A DNA stretch of 64,000 bases from Clostridiisalibacter paucivorans DSM 22131 (GCF_000620125.1 NZ_JHVL01000002.1:62001-126000); one strand, 5' to 3'; positions 53,870 to 63,697 are shown, counted from the first letter of the stretch. Translations and numbers: made by a program. Notes: a model not told the origin generated them from the sequence alone.

Positions 53870-55615
53870 TTATTCTATATCCTTAGATTGATTTTCTTCA
53901 GGTATATACCATTTATTGATATTGTTATAAATATTAAATGGTAATGGTTCAATTTCTCCTTTTACCTTATTATTAATCAACAATGCATTATTCTTGAAAA
54001 ACAAACTCATATATGGTAAATCTTCTATAATATTTTGCTGTAACAATTTATATTTCTGCTTTTTTTCCTCTCTATTTTTAGCATTAAATGCCGCTATGAG
54101 AGACTGATCCATCTTACTATCTTTGTATCCTATAAAATTACTTCCACTTCTTATCTGTGATGAATGAAATGCAAAAGATATATCTGGTATAGGAGACATT
54201 TCCCAACCTAATAATGCCATGTCATAATCTCCTTTATATAACATATCTTTAGTACTTTCCCAATCTAAAGCCAAATCTTCCTCTGTTATTGCACCTTCTT
54301 TAGAATTATATTTAAGTTTTATATCTATACCTATTTCTTTTAAATTCTCTTTTATTATATCAGCACTTTCTCTTCTTAATGTGTTGTAACCATTGGTCAA
54401 TAGAGAAATACTTAATTTATTACCCTTATCATCTTCTAATATTCCATCTTTGTCATCATCTTTCCAACCCGCTTCTTTCAATATGTTTTTAGCCTTTGTT
54501 AGATTATATCCATAAGTATTTCCTTCTTCAGATATCAACCAAGAATTGGGCCATATAGGTACATCTATCGTGGTAGCATGACCTAAATATACATTCTGTA
54601 TTATAGCATTTCTGTCTATAGCATAAGCAATAGCTTTTCTAATAGCTTTTCCACCTTCATCCTTAAATATATTTCTATTAAAATTAAATCCTATAAACTC
54701 ATAATTGGAACTTATATACTCATATATATCTATGTTTTTATTTTCATTATATTTTTCCCAATCAATATCTAATATTGTAGTGACATCTATAATTCCAGAT
54801 TCAAAAGAGGTAATTGTAGCTTCCTTATCTGGTATTATCTGTCCAATTATTTTACTAATATAAGGTTTATCTCCCCACCAAGTTTCATTAGCAACCAGTT
54901 CAATGCGTTTTAATTTTTCATAATTCTCAACCTTATAAGGTCCTGTTCCTATAGGTTTAAAATCATAGTCTTTATTAGATGCTGCTTTATATGCATTCCT
55001 ATCACTCAATCCTTCAAAACCATGTCTAGGTATTATTGGAAATATTAAGCTTTCCAAGGCATTACTATATGACTTATCAAATTCTATCGATATGCTCTTT
55101 TCTCCATTTGTTCTAGTACTTATAATATGAGACAAATCACCGAGTCTAGAAGGTCTATATACATCGGATAATATTTCTCCATATAATGCATTTACAGCTC
55201 CATATCTTAAAGTATCTATAGTAAATTTCACATCTGAAGATGTTAAAGCTTTTCCATCATGCCATTGCACATCATTTTTTAAAACTATTTGTATGGTTCT
55301 ACCATCCTCAGATAAAGTATAAGTATCTACCAGCACATTTTTTATATCTCCATTCTTATCTAATGCAAAAAGTCCTTCATATATCAAGTTGTTAAAGTAA
55401 TACAACTGTTTATCCCTTGTCAATAAAGGGTTTAATGTATCTACATGCGTTATAGGTAATACCAATTCTCCTCCATAAGTAGGTTCATATTCTACTACAT
55501 CCGTTTCAGTTTCATTACTACTATCATTATCTATAATATTCTCATTATTACATCCTATTAAAATCATGAATGCTATCAGTATTATAATCCCTAAAGAACT
55601 TCTACCAAATCTCAA
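53870..55615 (-). CDS. Peptide/nickel-type ABC transporter substrate-binding lipoprotein
   Basis: This 581-residue protein has a lipoprotein signal (LIGC near residue 22) and the SBP_bac_5 fold: YGGELVLPITHVDTLNPLLT, LKNDVQWHDGKALTSSDVKFTIDTLRYG, and IGTGPYKVENYEKLKRIELVANETWWG. It captures oligopeptides or similar ligands outside the membrane. No permease or ATPase genes lie near, so it is an orphan that must use a transporter encoded elsewhere. The start codon is a TTG with GGAGGAA upstream. Confidence 0.92.
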   Translation of the reverse strand: MRFGRSSLGIIILIAFMILIGCNNENIIDNDSSNETETDVVEYEPTYGGELVLPITHVDTLNPLLTRDKQLYYFNNLIYEGLFALDKNGDIKNVLVDTYTLSEDGRTIQIVLKNDVQWHDGKALTSSDVKFTIDTLRYGAVNALYGEILSDVYRPSRLGDLSHIISTRTNGEKSISIEFDKSYSNALESLIFPIIPRHGFEGLSDRNAYKAASNKDYDFKPIGTGPYKVENYEKLKRIELVANETWWGDKPYISKIIGQIIPDKEATITSFESGIIDVTTILDIDWEKYNENKNIDIYEYISSNYEFIGFNFNRNIFKDEGGKAIRKAIAYAIDRNAIIQNVYLGHATTIDVPIWPNSWLISEEGNTYGYNLTKAKNILKEAGWKDDDKDGILEDDKGNKLSISLLTNGYNTLRRESADIIKENLKEIGIDIKLKYNSKEGAITEEDLALDWESTKDMLYKGDYDMALLGWEMSPIPDISFAFHSSQIRSGSNFIGYKDSKMDQSLIAAFNAKNREEKKQKYKLLQQNIIEDLPYMSLFFKNNALLINNKVKGEIEPLPFNIYNNINKWYIPEENQSKDIE

Positions 55616-55636
55616 ATTTATTCCTCCTAAGTTGTA

Positions 55637-56683
55637 TTAAATCATCTTTTTTAATTTAGGGTTTTCAATAATGCCTGGTACCCTTCCTCGTTTTGCTATA
55701 GGTTCGCCCTCTACTTCTTTTATATCCATAGTCATATCTATACCTGGTGCTCCCGAGATATAGCTGCCAACACCAAATGCATCTGCTCCTGCCTCTGACA
55801 ATTGACTTATTTTCTCAGGTTTTAGTCCCCCTGATACAAATATTTTAACCCATGGATATCCAGCTAAATCTAGTCTAGCCCTGAGCTCTTTTACTAATTC
55901 TACAGTAACTCCTCCCCTTTCACTAGGTGTATCCAATCTAATCCCATATAAATTCTTACCTAGCTCTTTAGCTAGCCTCAAGGATTCTTCAATTTCATCT
56001 TTAAATGTATCTACAAGAACTATACGCTTATGTTCTGGAGGCATTATCTCATCATAAGCTTTAGCAACCTCTAAAGTATCTCCTGCTAATAAAAATGATG
56101 CATGAGGTAATGTACCCGATGGCTCTTCATCAATTAATTTTGCAGTCAATATATTGCTTACTGCACTTGCTCCACCTATTCTTGCTGCTCTCTCCATTAC
56201 AGGTGCTACAGCTGGATGTAAATGTCTAGTACCAAAACAAACAAAATTTTTATCTCCACATGCTTCTTTAATTTCTTTAGATGCTGTAGCCCATCCACTA
56301 GGACTAGCAAGGCAACCTAATATCACTGATTCATATATGCCAAATTCTTTATAAGGACCCTTTATTCTTACCAAAGTATCTTTAGGTCCAAATTCTTCTC
56401 CTTCTTCTAATGCCCACATCTCAATATTTTTATCTTTTAAAATGTTTTTTACTTCTTCAATACCTACAAAAATACCCTTTTTCCTTGCAAATATTTCCGC
56501 TGTAACAATTTTTTCAGAAATTCCCATATAATCTAAAATATCCTGTGTTCTAAGAAAATATATATCTGTTGTCAATCCATTGAGTATATCCTCATGAGTA
56601 GCTGAATACAACAGCCTATTCTCAGAGTCTATTTCACATTTTTCTACATCTTTTAAGTTTCTTATATCTTTCATCATTTTCAT
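55637..56683 (-). CDS. pncB: Nicotinate phosphoribosyltransferase
   Basis: This 348-residue enzyme joins nicotinate and PRPP to nicotinate mononucleotide. It has THEDILNGLTTDIYFLRT, GPYKEFGIYESVILGCLASPSGWATASKE, FGTRHLHPAVAPVMERAARIGGASAVSN, LVDTFKDEIEESL, and WVKIFVSGGLKPEKISQLSEAGADAFGVGSYI. It belongs to the short clostridial/archaeal-type NAPRTase group. It works upstream of NadD (about 20 kb) in NAD salvage. It is 21 nt from the lipoprotein gene, so they may be co-transcribed. Confidence 0.93.
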   Translation of the reverse strand: MKMMKDIRNLKDVEKCEIDSENRLLYSATHEDILNGLTTDIYFLRTQDILDYMGISEKIVTAEIFARKKGIFVGIEEVKNILKDKNIEMWALEEGEEFGPKDTLVRIKGPYKEFGIYESVILGCLASPSGWATASKEIKEACGDKNFVCFGTRHLHPAVAPVMERAARIGGASAVSNILTAKLIDEEPSGTLPHASFLLAGDTLEVAKAYDEIMPPEHKRIVLVDTFKDEIEESLRLAKELGKNLYGIRLDTPSERGGVTVELVKELRARLDLAGYPWVKIFVSGGLKPEKISQLSEAGADAFGVGSYISGAPGIDMTMDIKEVEGEPIAKRGRVPGIIENPKLKKMI

Positions 56684-56778
56684 CCTTTCAATGTTAGTAA
56701 TTAATAAAAGTATTTGTATATTCCAATAGTTTATGACATTCTACTCTATTATAACAAATTTTTTATGCAAAATTTATA

Positions 56779-57345
56779 TTATCTATAAAAAATTTTATAT
56801 AATTTATATGTTTTAAGTACCTTTTCTATATAATCTTCTGTTTCTTTAAAAGGAATTTTATTTAATTCCTTTCCATCATTACTATACTTTTCGTTTTTTA
56901 ACCACTTAGATACATTACCGCTTCCACCGTTATAAGCAGCAAGTACTAATCTCAATTCATCGTCAAACTGATTGTTTAAATTATTTATATACCAACATCC
57001 AATCATAATATTAGTCTCAGGATTGTATAATTTTTCTTCATTAAAATTCTCTAATTTTAAATTTTCAGCAGCCCACTTCCCTGTACTTGGTAGAATCTGC
57101 ATAAGACCCATAGCCCCCTTTGATGATAGTGCGTCTTTATCATATCCACTTTCAGTTTTTATTATGGAAGCTACAAGCAATGGATCTATACTGTATTTAT
57201 ACGCATATTCATCAATATAACCTCTATATTTTATTGGAAACAATATCCTACCTATATCTTTATAAAATAATATTAACAAAAAAAACAATATTATGATCAA
57301 TAAAATAGTTATTAGTCTTTTAACCCTAAATACATAGATTCCCAA
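56779..57345 (-). CDS. Membrane-anchored lytic transglycosylase (SLT domain)
   Basis: This 188-residue protein has an N-terminal membrane helix (LITILLIIILFFLLILFY) and a Slt domain (about 42-175): VASIIKTESGYDKDALSSKGAMGLMQILPSTGKWAA with the catalytic Glu in TESGYD, and VLAAYNGGSGNVSKWL. It cleaves glycan strands to 1,6-anhydromuropeptides. The start is a TTG with GGAGGGG upstream. It lies 18 nt from coaE, in the polA-coaE set. Confidence 0.9.
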   Translation of the reverse strand: MGIYVFRVKRLITILLIIILFFLLILFYKDIGRILFPIKYRGYIDEYAYKYSIDPLLVASIIKTESGYDKDALSSKGAMGLMQILPSTGKWAAENLKLENFNEEKLYNPETNIMIGCWYINNLNNQFDDELRLVLAAYNGGSGNVSKWLKNEKYSNDGKELNKIPFKETEDYIEKVLKTYKLYKIFYR

Positions 57346-57363
57346 ATAAACACCCCTCCGCCT

Positions 57364-57990
57364 TTATACTAATTTAAATTCTACTTCATCTATTATTTTT
57401 GAAATTTTAATCTTTAGTTCTTCTATTGTTCCATCGTTGTATATAATTCTATCTGCATATTGTTTCTTTTCTTCCAAAGACATTTGGGCATTTATTTTCA
57501 TTAGTGCTTCATCTTTGCTTATTTTGTCTCTATTCATAAGTCTATCTATTTGGGTATCTAACTCCACATATATAAGCCATATTTCATCAGCATATATATC
57601 ATTTTGTCCCATTTCTTTAATAGATTCAATTAAAAGAGGTATATCTAAAAATATTATTTTGTTTTTTAACTCATTAAGATTTATATGTTTTTTTATCTCG
57701 TCAAATACTTTTGGATGTACTATCCTATTTAACTTCTTTCTAGCTTCTTCATCTTTAAATATAATATCCCCTAACTTCTTTCTATCTATCTCCAAATATT
57801 CATTTAATATTTTTTTGCCAAAAACATCTACTATATCAACATAACATGGTTCACCAATCTCCACAACTTTTTTAGCAATTTTATCAGCATCTATCACAGT
57901 AAAACCTTTATCCAAAAGAATCTTTGTCACAGTACTTTTACCTGTAGCAATTCCTCCTGTGATGCCTATAATAGCATTACTTTGTTTCAT
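57364..57990 (-). CDS. coaE: Dephospho-CoA kinase
   Basis: This 208-residue enzyme phosphorylates dephospho-CoA, the last step of CoA synthesis. It has a P-loop (GITGGIATGKSTVTKIL), DADKIAKKVVE, the HPKVF motif and DIPLLIES. The ATG at 57990 overlaps the polA end by 14 nt and has AGGTGA at good spacing; the GTG at 58002 is less likely. Confidence 0.95.
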   Translation of the reverse strand: MKQSNAIIGITGGIATGKSTVTKILLDKGFTVIDADKIAKKVVEIGEPCYVDIVDVFGKKILNEYLEIDRKKLGDIIFKDEEARKKLNRIVHPKVFDEIKKHINLNELKNKIIFLDIPLLIESIKEMGQNDIYADEIWLIYVELDTQIDRLMNRDKISKDEALMKINAQMSLEEKKQYADRIIYNDGTIEELKIKISKIIDEVEFKLV

Positions 57991-60652
57991 ACCAACTATC
58001 ACCTGTCTTCATATCCACTTTTAATGGTACTTCCAACTCAACTGCATTTTCCATCAAATTTTTTAAAAGATTCTTTACTTCTTCTACTTCACCTTTACTA
58101 GCCTCTATGATTAATTCATCATGGACTTGAAGAATTAATTTTGATTTCATATTTTTACACTTAAGTTGTTTATAAACATTTACCATGGCTATTTTTATTA
58201 TGTCTGCTGCACTTCCTTGAATAGGTGTGTTCATAGCCATTCGCTCACCAAAAGATCTTACATTAAAATTTTTAGACTTAATCTCTGGTAAAAATCTTCT
58301 TCTATTTAATATAGTTTTAACAAACCCTTTTTCTCTTCCTTCTTTAACTATATCTTCCATGTATTCCTTAACTTTTTTGTAGTTCTTAAGGTAATTATCT
58401 ATATAAAGTTTTGACTCTTTTCTAGGTATTTTCAAGTCCCTAGATAATCCAAAATCACTTATCCCATATATTATTCCAAAATTAACTGCTTTAGCTCTAC
58501 TTCTCATTAGAGATGTAACCTCATCTTTAGAAACACCAAAAACTTCTGAAGCAGTTTTCGTATGTATATCTTCACTCTTAAAAAAGGCTTCCATCAATTT
58601 ACTATCTTTAGATATATGACCTAAAACCCTTAATTCTATCTGAGAATAATCAGCATCAACAAGGACAAAGTCATCATCTTCTGCTATAAAAACTTTCCTA
58701 ATTTTTCGTCCTTCCTCTGTCTTTATAGGTATATTCTGTAAATTAGGTTCGGTACTGCTTATTCTACCTGTGGTAGTTATAGTTTGGTTAAAACTTGAGT
58801 GTACTCTATTATCACTATTATTAATTAAAGACAGTAATCCATCCACATACGTAGTTTTTAATTTAACTATTTGTCTATATTCTAATATTTTTTCTATTAT
58901 TGGGTGTTTGTCTTTTAATTTATCTAAAACTTCAGCACTTGTAGAATATCCTGTCTTAGTTTTCTTAATTATAGGAAGCTCCAATTTTTCAAATAGTATA
59001 ACCCCTAATTGTTTTGGTGAATTAATATTAAACTCTTCACCAGATAATTCGTATATATTTTTCTTCAAGCCATCTATTTTTTCATCAAATTCTTTCCCTA
59101 ATTCTTTAAGTTTATTACTATCTACCTTGAAGCCAGTATATTCCATATTAGCTAATACTTCAATTAATGGTATTTCCACGTCAAAAAATAACTCTGTCAT
59201 TTCATAATCACTTATTTTTTTCAACATCTCTGTTTCTACTCTGTATACAGTATCAACTATATTGCAAAAAAATTCACCTCTTTTATCAATGTCTAAATCA
59301 GACCATGTTTTACTTTTCTTACCTTTACCCAATATATCTTCTTTGCTCTTTAATTCTAGATTTAAATATTCTGTACAAATATGTTTTATATCATAATTGT
59401 TTTGAGAAGGATTTATTAAATATTGCCCTACTACTGTATCAAAGTATATACCATTAATCTCTATATCATTTTTAAATAATACTATTATATCTTCTTTAAG
59501 ATTATGTCCTTCTTTTTTTATTCTTTCATCTTGAAAAATATCTATAACTCTTTTATCTTTGAAAAATAAATCTCTATTATCCTTAAACTCCATATAATAC
59601 GATACGCTTTCATTACACTTAATAGCTACTCCTAATATGGGATCATTCAAGTAGTCATTTCCATCTACTACAAATTTAAAAATAAATTTTCCATTATCTA
59701 TAACTTGGTCTAATACATCGTATAGTTCTTCTTTGTCATATATTATATTAAAATCTGTCTTTAATATGAATCTGTCTTTTTCTTTTTCATTTATATCTAT
59801 CTTATCTAAAAGACTATTAAACTCTAACCTTCTATATATTTCATATAACCCCAATGAATCAGGATCTTCTTTTTTTAGGCTATCAATACTAATATCTATT
59901 GGAATATTAGTTATAATAGTCACTAACCTTTTACTCATTATAGCTTGCTGTCTATTTTCTATAAGTCTTTCTTTCATCTTTCCAGATATATTATCAATAT
60001 TTTGATATATACCATCAATAGATTTATATTGTTTTAAAAGCTTTATTCCAGTTTTTTCTCCTATTCCAGGGATACCAGGTATATTATCGGACTTATCTCC
60101 CATAAGTCCCTTTAAGTCTATAAATTGCTTTGAATCCAAACCATACCTCTCTATCATCTTCTTATTGTCATATATCTCTATATTTGAAATTCCTTTTTTT
60201 GTTATAGCAACTTTTGTACTATCACTAATTAACTGTAGATAATCTTTGTCTCCAGTAAAAGCTATTACATTAAAATCCTTTTTTTCTCCGAACTTAGCCA
60301 ATGTACCTACAATATCATCTGCCTCATATCCATCGATTTCTATTCTACATATATTCATCTTGTCTAATATTTCTTTTAATATCGGGAATTGACTTTTTAA
60401 TTGGTTTGGAGTTTCTTTTCTGCCTGCTTTATAGTTATCATACTCTTTATGCCTAAAAGTAGGGGATTTTTTATCAAATGCCACCGCAATATAATCTGGT
60501 TCATGTTCCTCTAAAATTTTATATAGCATTGTTAAAAATCCATATACACCATTGGTATACACTCCATCATTAGTTTTTAAAGGAGGTAATGCATGAAATG
60601 CTCTATGTAATAAACTATTTCCATCTATCAATAATAACTTTTCTTTATCCAA
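57977..60652 (-). CDS. polA: DNA polymerase I
   Basis: This 891-residue family A polymerase has an N-terminal 5'-3' exonuclease (LLIDGNSLLHRAFHALP, YEADDIVGTLA, TGDKDYLQL, GLMGDKSDNIPGIPGIGEKT). The middle 3'-5' exonuclease-like domain (about 310-470) has lost the DxE catalytic pattern (IFKFVVDGNDYL), so proofreading is probably absent, as in Bacillus Pol I. The polymerase motifs are DADYSQIELRVL (A), RSRAKAVNFGIIYG (B) and QVHDELI (C). The start is a TTG with AAAGGAG about 10 nt upstream. Confidence 0.96.
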   Translation of the reverse strand: MDKEKLLLIDGNSLLHRAFHALPPLKTNDGVYTNGVYGFLTMLYKILEEHEPDYIAVAFDKKSPTFRHKEYDNYKAGRKETPNQLKSQFPILKEILDKMNICRIEIDGYEADDIVGTLAKFGEKKDFNVIAFTGDKDYLQLISDSTKVAITKKGISNIEIYDNKKMIERYGLDSKQFIDLKGLMGDKSDNIPGIPGIGEKTGIKLLKQYKSIDGIYQNIDNISGKMKERLIENRQQAIMSKRLVTIITNIPIDISIDSLKKEDPDSLGLYEIYRRLEFNSLLDKIDINEKEKDRFILKTDFNIIYDKEELYDVLDQVIDNGKFIFKFVVDGNDYLNDPILGVAIKCNESVSYYMEFKDNRDLFFKDKRVIDIFQDERIKKEGHNLKEDIIVLFKNDIEINGIYFDTVVGQYLINPSQNNYDIKHICTEYLNLELKSKEDILGKGKKSKTWSDLDIDKRGEFFCNIVDTVYRVETEMLKKISDYEMTELFFDVEIPLIEVLANMEYTGFKVDSNKLKELGKEFDEKIDGLKKNIYELSGEEFNINSPKQLGVILFEKLELPIIKKTKTGYSTSAEVLDKLKDKHPIIEKILEYRQIVKLKTTYVDGLLSLINNSDNRVHSSFNQTITTTGRISSTEPNLQNIPIKTEEGRKIRKVFIAEDDDFVLVDADYSQIELRVLGHISKDSKLMEAFFKSEDIHTKTASEVFGVSKDEVTSLMRSRAKAVNFGIIYGISDFGLSRDLKIPRKESKLYIDNYLKNYKKVKEYMEDIVKEGREKGFVKTILNRRRFLPEIKSKNFNVRSFGERMAMNTPIQGSAADIIKIAMVNVYKQLKCKNMKSKLILQVHDELIIEASKGEVEEVKNLLKNLMENAVELEVPLKVDMKTGDSWYETK

Positions 60653-60761
60653 GATACCAGCTCCTTTTAATTTCCTTATACATAATACTTATCTTAAGTA
60701 TTACCTTCCTATTTAGTATATATTAAAAGGATTTATCAGTAAACATATAAATATAAATAAG

Positions 60762-60786
60762 AAAAAGCGACAAATAGTCGCTTTTA
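60762..60786 (-). terminator. Terminator of the sigma/anti-sigma/SIMPL operon
   Basis: The stem AAAAGCGAC / GTCGCTTTT (60763-60771 with 60777-60785) ends in T5 on the minus strand. It lies about 80 nt past the SIMPL gene stop. Confidence 0.75.
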
Positions 60787-60866
60787 GATTAAAAATACAT
60801 TTGTTGTTGGAAAAAATACAAGATAACTATCTTTACCACAAACTATCTAAATTATTTCATAATAGT

Positions 60867-61610
60867 TTAGTATTTATATATAATATTTACAGATGCGTTT
60901 ATCTCTAACTGACCACTAGATACTGGAGTATTTTCTTTTACTTTCATTACAGTATCCATAGCATAATTTCTTACTGAATAATTCATTCTTGAATCTTCTA
61001 TCACCTTATAAGGTTTATTAACTTCTACTCCAATAGTCTGTCCCATGGCTTTAGCTTTTTCTTCAGCATTTTTTATGGCCAGTTGCAGTGCATCTATATA
61101 ATAATCTTCTTCTTTTTCTATACCAAACCTTATATTTCTAATGTAATTAGAACCTATATTTGAAACTGCATCTATAATTTTACCTACTTTATCTATATCA
61201 TTTATCTTAACCTCTACAATATTTCTTACAATGTACCCATAAATTTCATTAGTTCCATCATCTTTATTATAATTTCTTTTTGTTATTATATCATATGTCA
61301 CTGTCTTAATATTCTTTTCATCAATTCCTTGTTTTTTTAATTCTTCAATAATTTTATTCATCTTATTCATATTTTCTTCTTGTGCCTTTTGACTATCTTT
61401 ATTCTCCGTCTCTACTCCAATATTTAAAAATGCAATATCAGGGTCTACTTTTATAGTTCCTTCTCCGCTTACTGTTATTGTATTACCCATATCAGCCTCT
61501 GTTGAAGCCAAAACTTCATTATTATTTAAACTAATACCTCCTATGAGATAACCTACAGTTAATACCAGTAATAAAACTATTGATAATATAAATGTCTTTC
61601 TATTGAACAT
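60867..61610 (-). CDS. SIMPL (DUF541) domain exported protein
   Basis: This 247-residue protein has a signal or anchor helix (FILSIVLLLVLTVGYLIGG) and a SIMPL domain: ITVSGEGTIKVDPDIAFLNIGVE, KNIKTVTYDIITKRNY, GYIVRNIVEVKINDIDKVGKIIDA, AIKNAEEKAKAMGQTIGV. DUF541 proteins (YggE-like) form oligomeric rings outside the membrane and have been linked to oxidative stress. It is 4 nt after the anti-sigma gene, so it probably belongs to the ECF regulon. Confidence 0.9.
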   Translation of the reverse strand: MFNRKTFILSIVLLLVLTVGYLIGGISLNNNEVLASTEADMGNTITVSGEGTIKVDPDIAFLNIGVETENKDSQKAQEENMNKMNKIIEELKKQGIDEKNIKTVTYDIITKRNYNKDDGTNEIYGYIVRNIVEVKINDIDKVGKIIDAVSNIGSNYIRNIRFGIEKEEDYYIDALQLAIKNAEEKAKAMGQTIGVEVNKPYKVIEDSRMNYSVRNYAMDTVMKVKENTPVSSGQLEINASVNIIYKY

Positions 61611-61614
61611 TTTT

Positions 61615-62805
61615 TTAATCTCTCCTTTTTCTATATTTTTTTATTATTAATAATACTATTAGAATACCTATTAAAATTAAAACCAATATAGGTAATATAG
61701 ACACTATATAAATAAACCCACTCTCTAAATTACCTATAACAATATTTAAAGTTTCAATAAAACCATCTCTAGACCTTTTAAATATGTTATTATCTATGGG
61801 AGTTATTGATTTTTTTAAGTCTTTAACTTCTCTAATTTCTACTGTAATAGTAGACATATTAACTAAACTATCCCAATTTTGTACCGTTCCTATATTAATA
61901 TCTATTTCTTCTCTAGTCCTTCTTAGTTCATTTTCTATCTTTAGTATATCCTCAACCTTACTAGCACTTTTCATTATATCTCTTAAACGTTCTTCTTGAA
62001 TTTTTAAATTTTCAATCCTACTTTTAGTATCATAATATTCCTTAGTAATATCATTCCTAGAAATGTTTTCATCCATAACCTCTCCTAAATTTCTTAAATA
62101 TGAGAAGATTTTATCAAATGTGTTTTCCGGTACTCTAATGATTAGATTCCCATATTTTAAAGAATTATCTTTATCTGCTCTGTCATAACTATGATACATG
62201 GTTTCCAAATTTTCTATATACCCTTTATTCTCATTAATATATTGTTTCAATCCATTTACCACTTCTTCGTAATCATCTATATTTATTTGAATTCTTCCAT
62301 TTTGTATTATTTTTCTATTCACTTTTTTATCCGTTGATCCAGATTTTGTAGATGGCTTAATTCCTTCAACATTGTCTGCTCTAAAAGCAGCATTTTTTGT
62401 TCCTTGTTCTTGTATGCTGGAATTCTCATTCATTTCAATAGATTGCTCAGTAATTGACTTATCATAAATATCTTTTGGGTTTAATTGTATTAAAGTAGGG
62501 ATAGAAACAACAAATATAATTATAGCAGCTATGGAGGCTATTATTTTCCAATTTCCAAATCTCTGCTTTTTATTTGATTTTGTACTTTCTTTTGCTAATT
62601 TTTTATGAAGACTTTCCTTAAAATTTTTAGGTAAATCTTCTTCAGGATATTGTCTCAATGTCTTAAGAATTTCGATTGTTTTTTTATAAGATTTTTTGCA
62701 CTTATCACATTCCATTATATGAAGTTCAAATTCTTTCTTTTCTATATCATCTATATAACCATCTATATATAAGGAAACTTTTTTTTCAAAATCTTTACAG
62801 TCCAT
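61615..62805 (-). CDS. Zinc-finger anti-sigma factor with DUF4349 extracytoplasmic domain
   Basis: This 396-residue protein has an N-terminal zf-HC2/ZAS domain (HIMECDKC, the HxxxCxxC zinc site, about 29-36) that should bind the ECF sigma encoded upstream. A membrane helix follows (IIASIAAIIIFVVSIPTLI), then a DUF4349 domain (RKIIQNGRIQINIDDYEEVV, GNLIIRVPENTFDKIF) with a coiled coil (TKSRIENLKIQEERLRDIM). A second membrane helix is near the C-terminus (IVSILPILVLILIGILIVLLII). The two helices suggest the DUF4349 part lies outside and transmits the stress signal; this is inference. Confidence 0.88.
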   Translation of the reverse strand: MDCKDFEKKVSLYIDGYIDDIEKKEFELHIMECDKCKKSYKKTIEILKTLRQYPEEDLPKNFKESLHKKLAKESTKSNKKQRFGNWKIIASIAAIIIFVVSIPTLIQLNPKDIYDKSITEQSIEMNENSSIQEQGTKNAAFRADNVEGIKPSTKSGSTDKKVNRKIIQNGRIQINIDDYEEVVNGLKQYINENKGYIENLETMYHSYDRADKDNSLKYGNLIIRVPENTFDKIFSYLRNLGEVMDENISRNDITKEYYDTKSRIENLKIQEERLRDIMKSASKVEDILKIENELRRTREEIDINIGTVQNWDSLVNMSTITVEIREVKDLKKSITPIDNNIFKRSRDGFIETLNIVIGNLESGFIYIVSILPILVLILIGILIVLLIIKKYRKRRD

Positions 62806-62828
62806 ATTATTCCTCCTTTCTTATATCA

Positions 62829-63419
62829 TTAGACGACAGTTTCATCATAATGTTCCATCTCTTTAACTATAATTTGTTTTAGGTTGTCCCTTCCTCTTTT
62901 AATTCTTGATTTTACAGTTCCAAGGGAACAATCTAATATTTTTGCTATTTCTTCATAGCTAAAACCTTCAATATCCCTTAAAATTATAACTGTTTTATGA
63001 ATATCTTCTAGTTTATTTATAGAACTATGTATCAATTCTTTATTTAATGTTTTTTCTAATTCTTTTTCGGGACTACTTGTATCATCAGCAACTTCCCTCT
63101 TTATTTCTCCTTCCGAAGTATTAATAGGGTTATCTAAAGAATAATGTCTTTCCTTGTTTTTTCTTAAATAATCTATACATGTATTCACTACTATTCTATA
63201 TAACCATGTAGAAAAACTTGATTTTTCATTAAAACCTTTAATATATCTATATACTTTAATTAATGCTTCTTGAGATACATCCATTGCATCATCTGGATTT
63301 TTTAACATTTTCAAAGCTATATTATAAGCCCTTTTCTCATGTTTTTCTATCAATTTTTCAAAAGCATCAATATCCCCTTTTATACTCTTTTTTATCAATA
63401 TATGTTCTCTATCATTCAT
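62829..63419 (-). CDS. ECF RNA polymerase sigma factor
   Basis: This 196-residue group 4 sigma factor has region 2 (AYNIALKMLKNPDDAMDVSQEALIKVYRYIKGFNEKSSFSTWLYRIVVNTCIDYLRK) and region 4 (IHKTVIILRDIEGFSYEEIAKILDCSLGTVKSRIKRGRDNLK), joined by an acidic linker. It is first of an operon with its presumed anti-sigma and a SIMPL protein. It resembles SigW/RpoE-type factors. An ECF-type promoter lies directly upstream, so it is probably self-regulated. Confidence 0.95.
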   Translation of the reverse strand: MNDREHILIKKSIKGDIDAFEKLIEKHEKRAYNIALKMLKNPDDAMDVSQEALIKVYRYIKGFNEKSSFSTWLYRIVVNTCIDYLRKNKERHYSLDNPINTSEGEIKREVADDTSSPEKELEKTLNKELIHSSINKLEDIHKTVIILRDIEGFSYEEIAKILDCSLGTVKSRIKRGRDNLKQIIVKEMEHYDETVV

Positions 63420-63449
63420 AGACTTTCACCTCCTGGCTCCATTATACAA

Positions 63450-63479
63450 TTAGACGAACTGTTTTAATAGAAAGTTCCA
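63450..63479 (-). promoter_or_regulatory. ECF-type promoter of the sigma factor operon
   Basis: On the minus strand TGGAAC (63474-63479), a 17-nt spacer and CGTCTAA (63450-63456) resemble the GAAC / CGTC boxes used by Firmicutes ECF sigmas, about 30 nt before the sigma gene. Confidence 0.65.
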
Positions 63480-63500
63480 TAATATTTTTTAAATTTATAC

Positions 63501-63530
63501 TTGACTTATATATATATATTATGTTATTAT
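63501..63530 (+). promoter_or_regulatory. Promoter of tRNA-Leu(CAA)
   Basis: TTGACT (63501-63506), an 18-nt spacer and TATTAT (63525-63530), about 18 nt before the tRNA 5' end. Confidence 0.7.
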
Positions 63531-63548
63531 TATTCTTGTGGTTGACAA

Positions 63549-63635
63549 GCCGAAGTGGTGGAATTGGCAGACGCGCTGGACTCAAAATCCAGTGGTAGCA
63601 ATACCGTGTGGGTTCGAGTCCCACCTTCGGCACCA
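63549..63635 (+). tRNA. tRNA-Leu (anticodon CAA)
   Basis: This 87-nt class II tRNA has the acceptor GCCGAAG / CTTCGGC, the anticodon arm CTGGA-CTCAAAA-TCCAG giving CAA, a long variable arm, the T arm GTGGGTTCGAGTCCCAC, and an encoded CCA. Confidence 0.96.
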
Positions 63636-63641
63636 AATACT

Positions 63642-63697
63642 AATCCATAATCGTTAAAACCGTTGAAGATGCGTGTTTTGAGATTATGGATTTTTTT
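63642..63697 (+). terminator. Terminator of tRNA-Leu(CAA)
   Basis: The stem AATCCATAATC / GATTATGGATT (63642-63652 with 63682-63692), with a 29-nt loop, is followed by T7. Confidence 0.75.

Noticed and set aside
58770-59207. Plus-strand 145-codon frame
   Set aside because: It lies wholly inside polA on the opposite strand and reads as low-complexity Ser/Leu/Ile, as such shadows do in AT-rich DNA.
63442-63636. Minus-strand 64-codon frame across the tRNA-Leu
   Set aside because: It is the antisense of tRNA-Leu(CAA) and its promoter; the translated TRYCYHW-like part is the well-known tRNA shadow.
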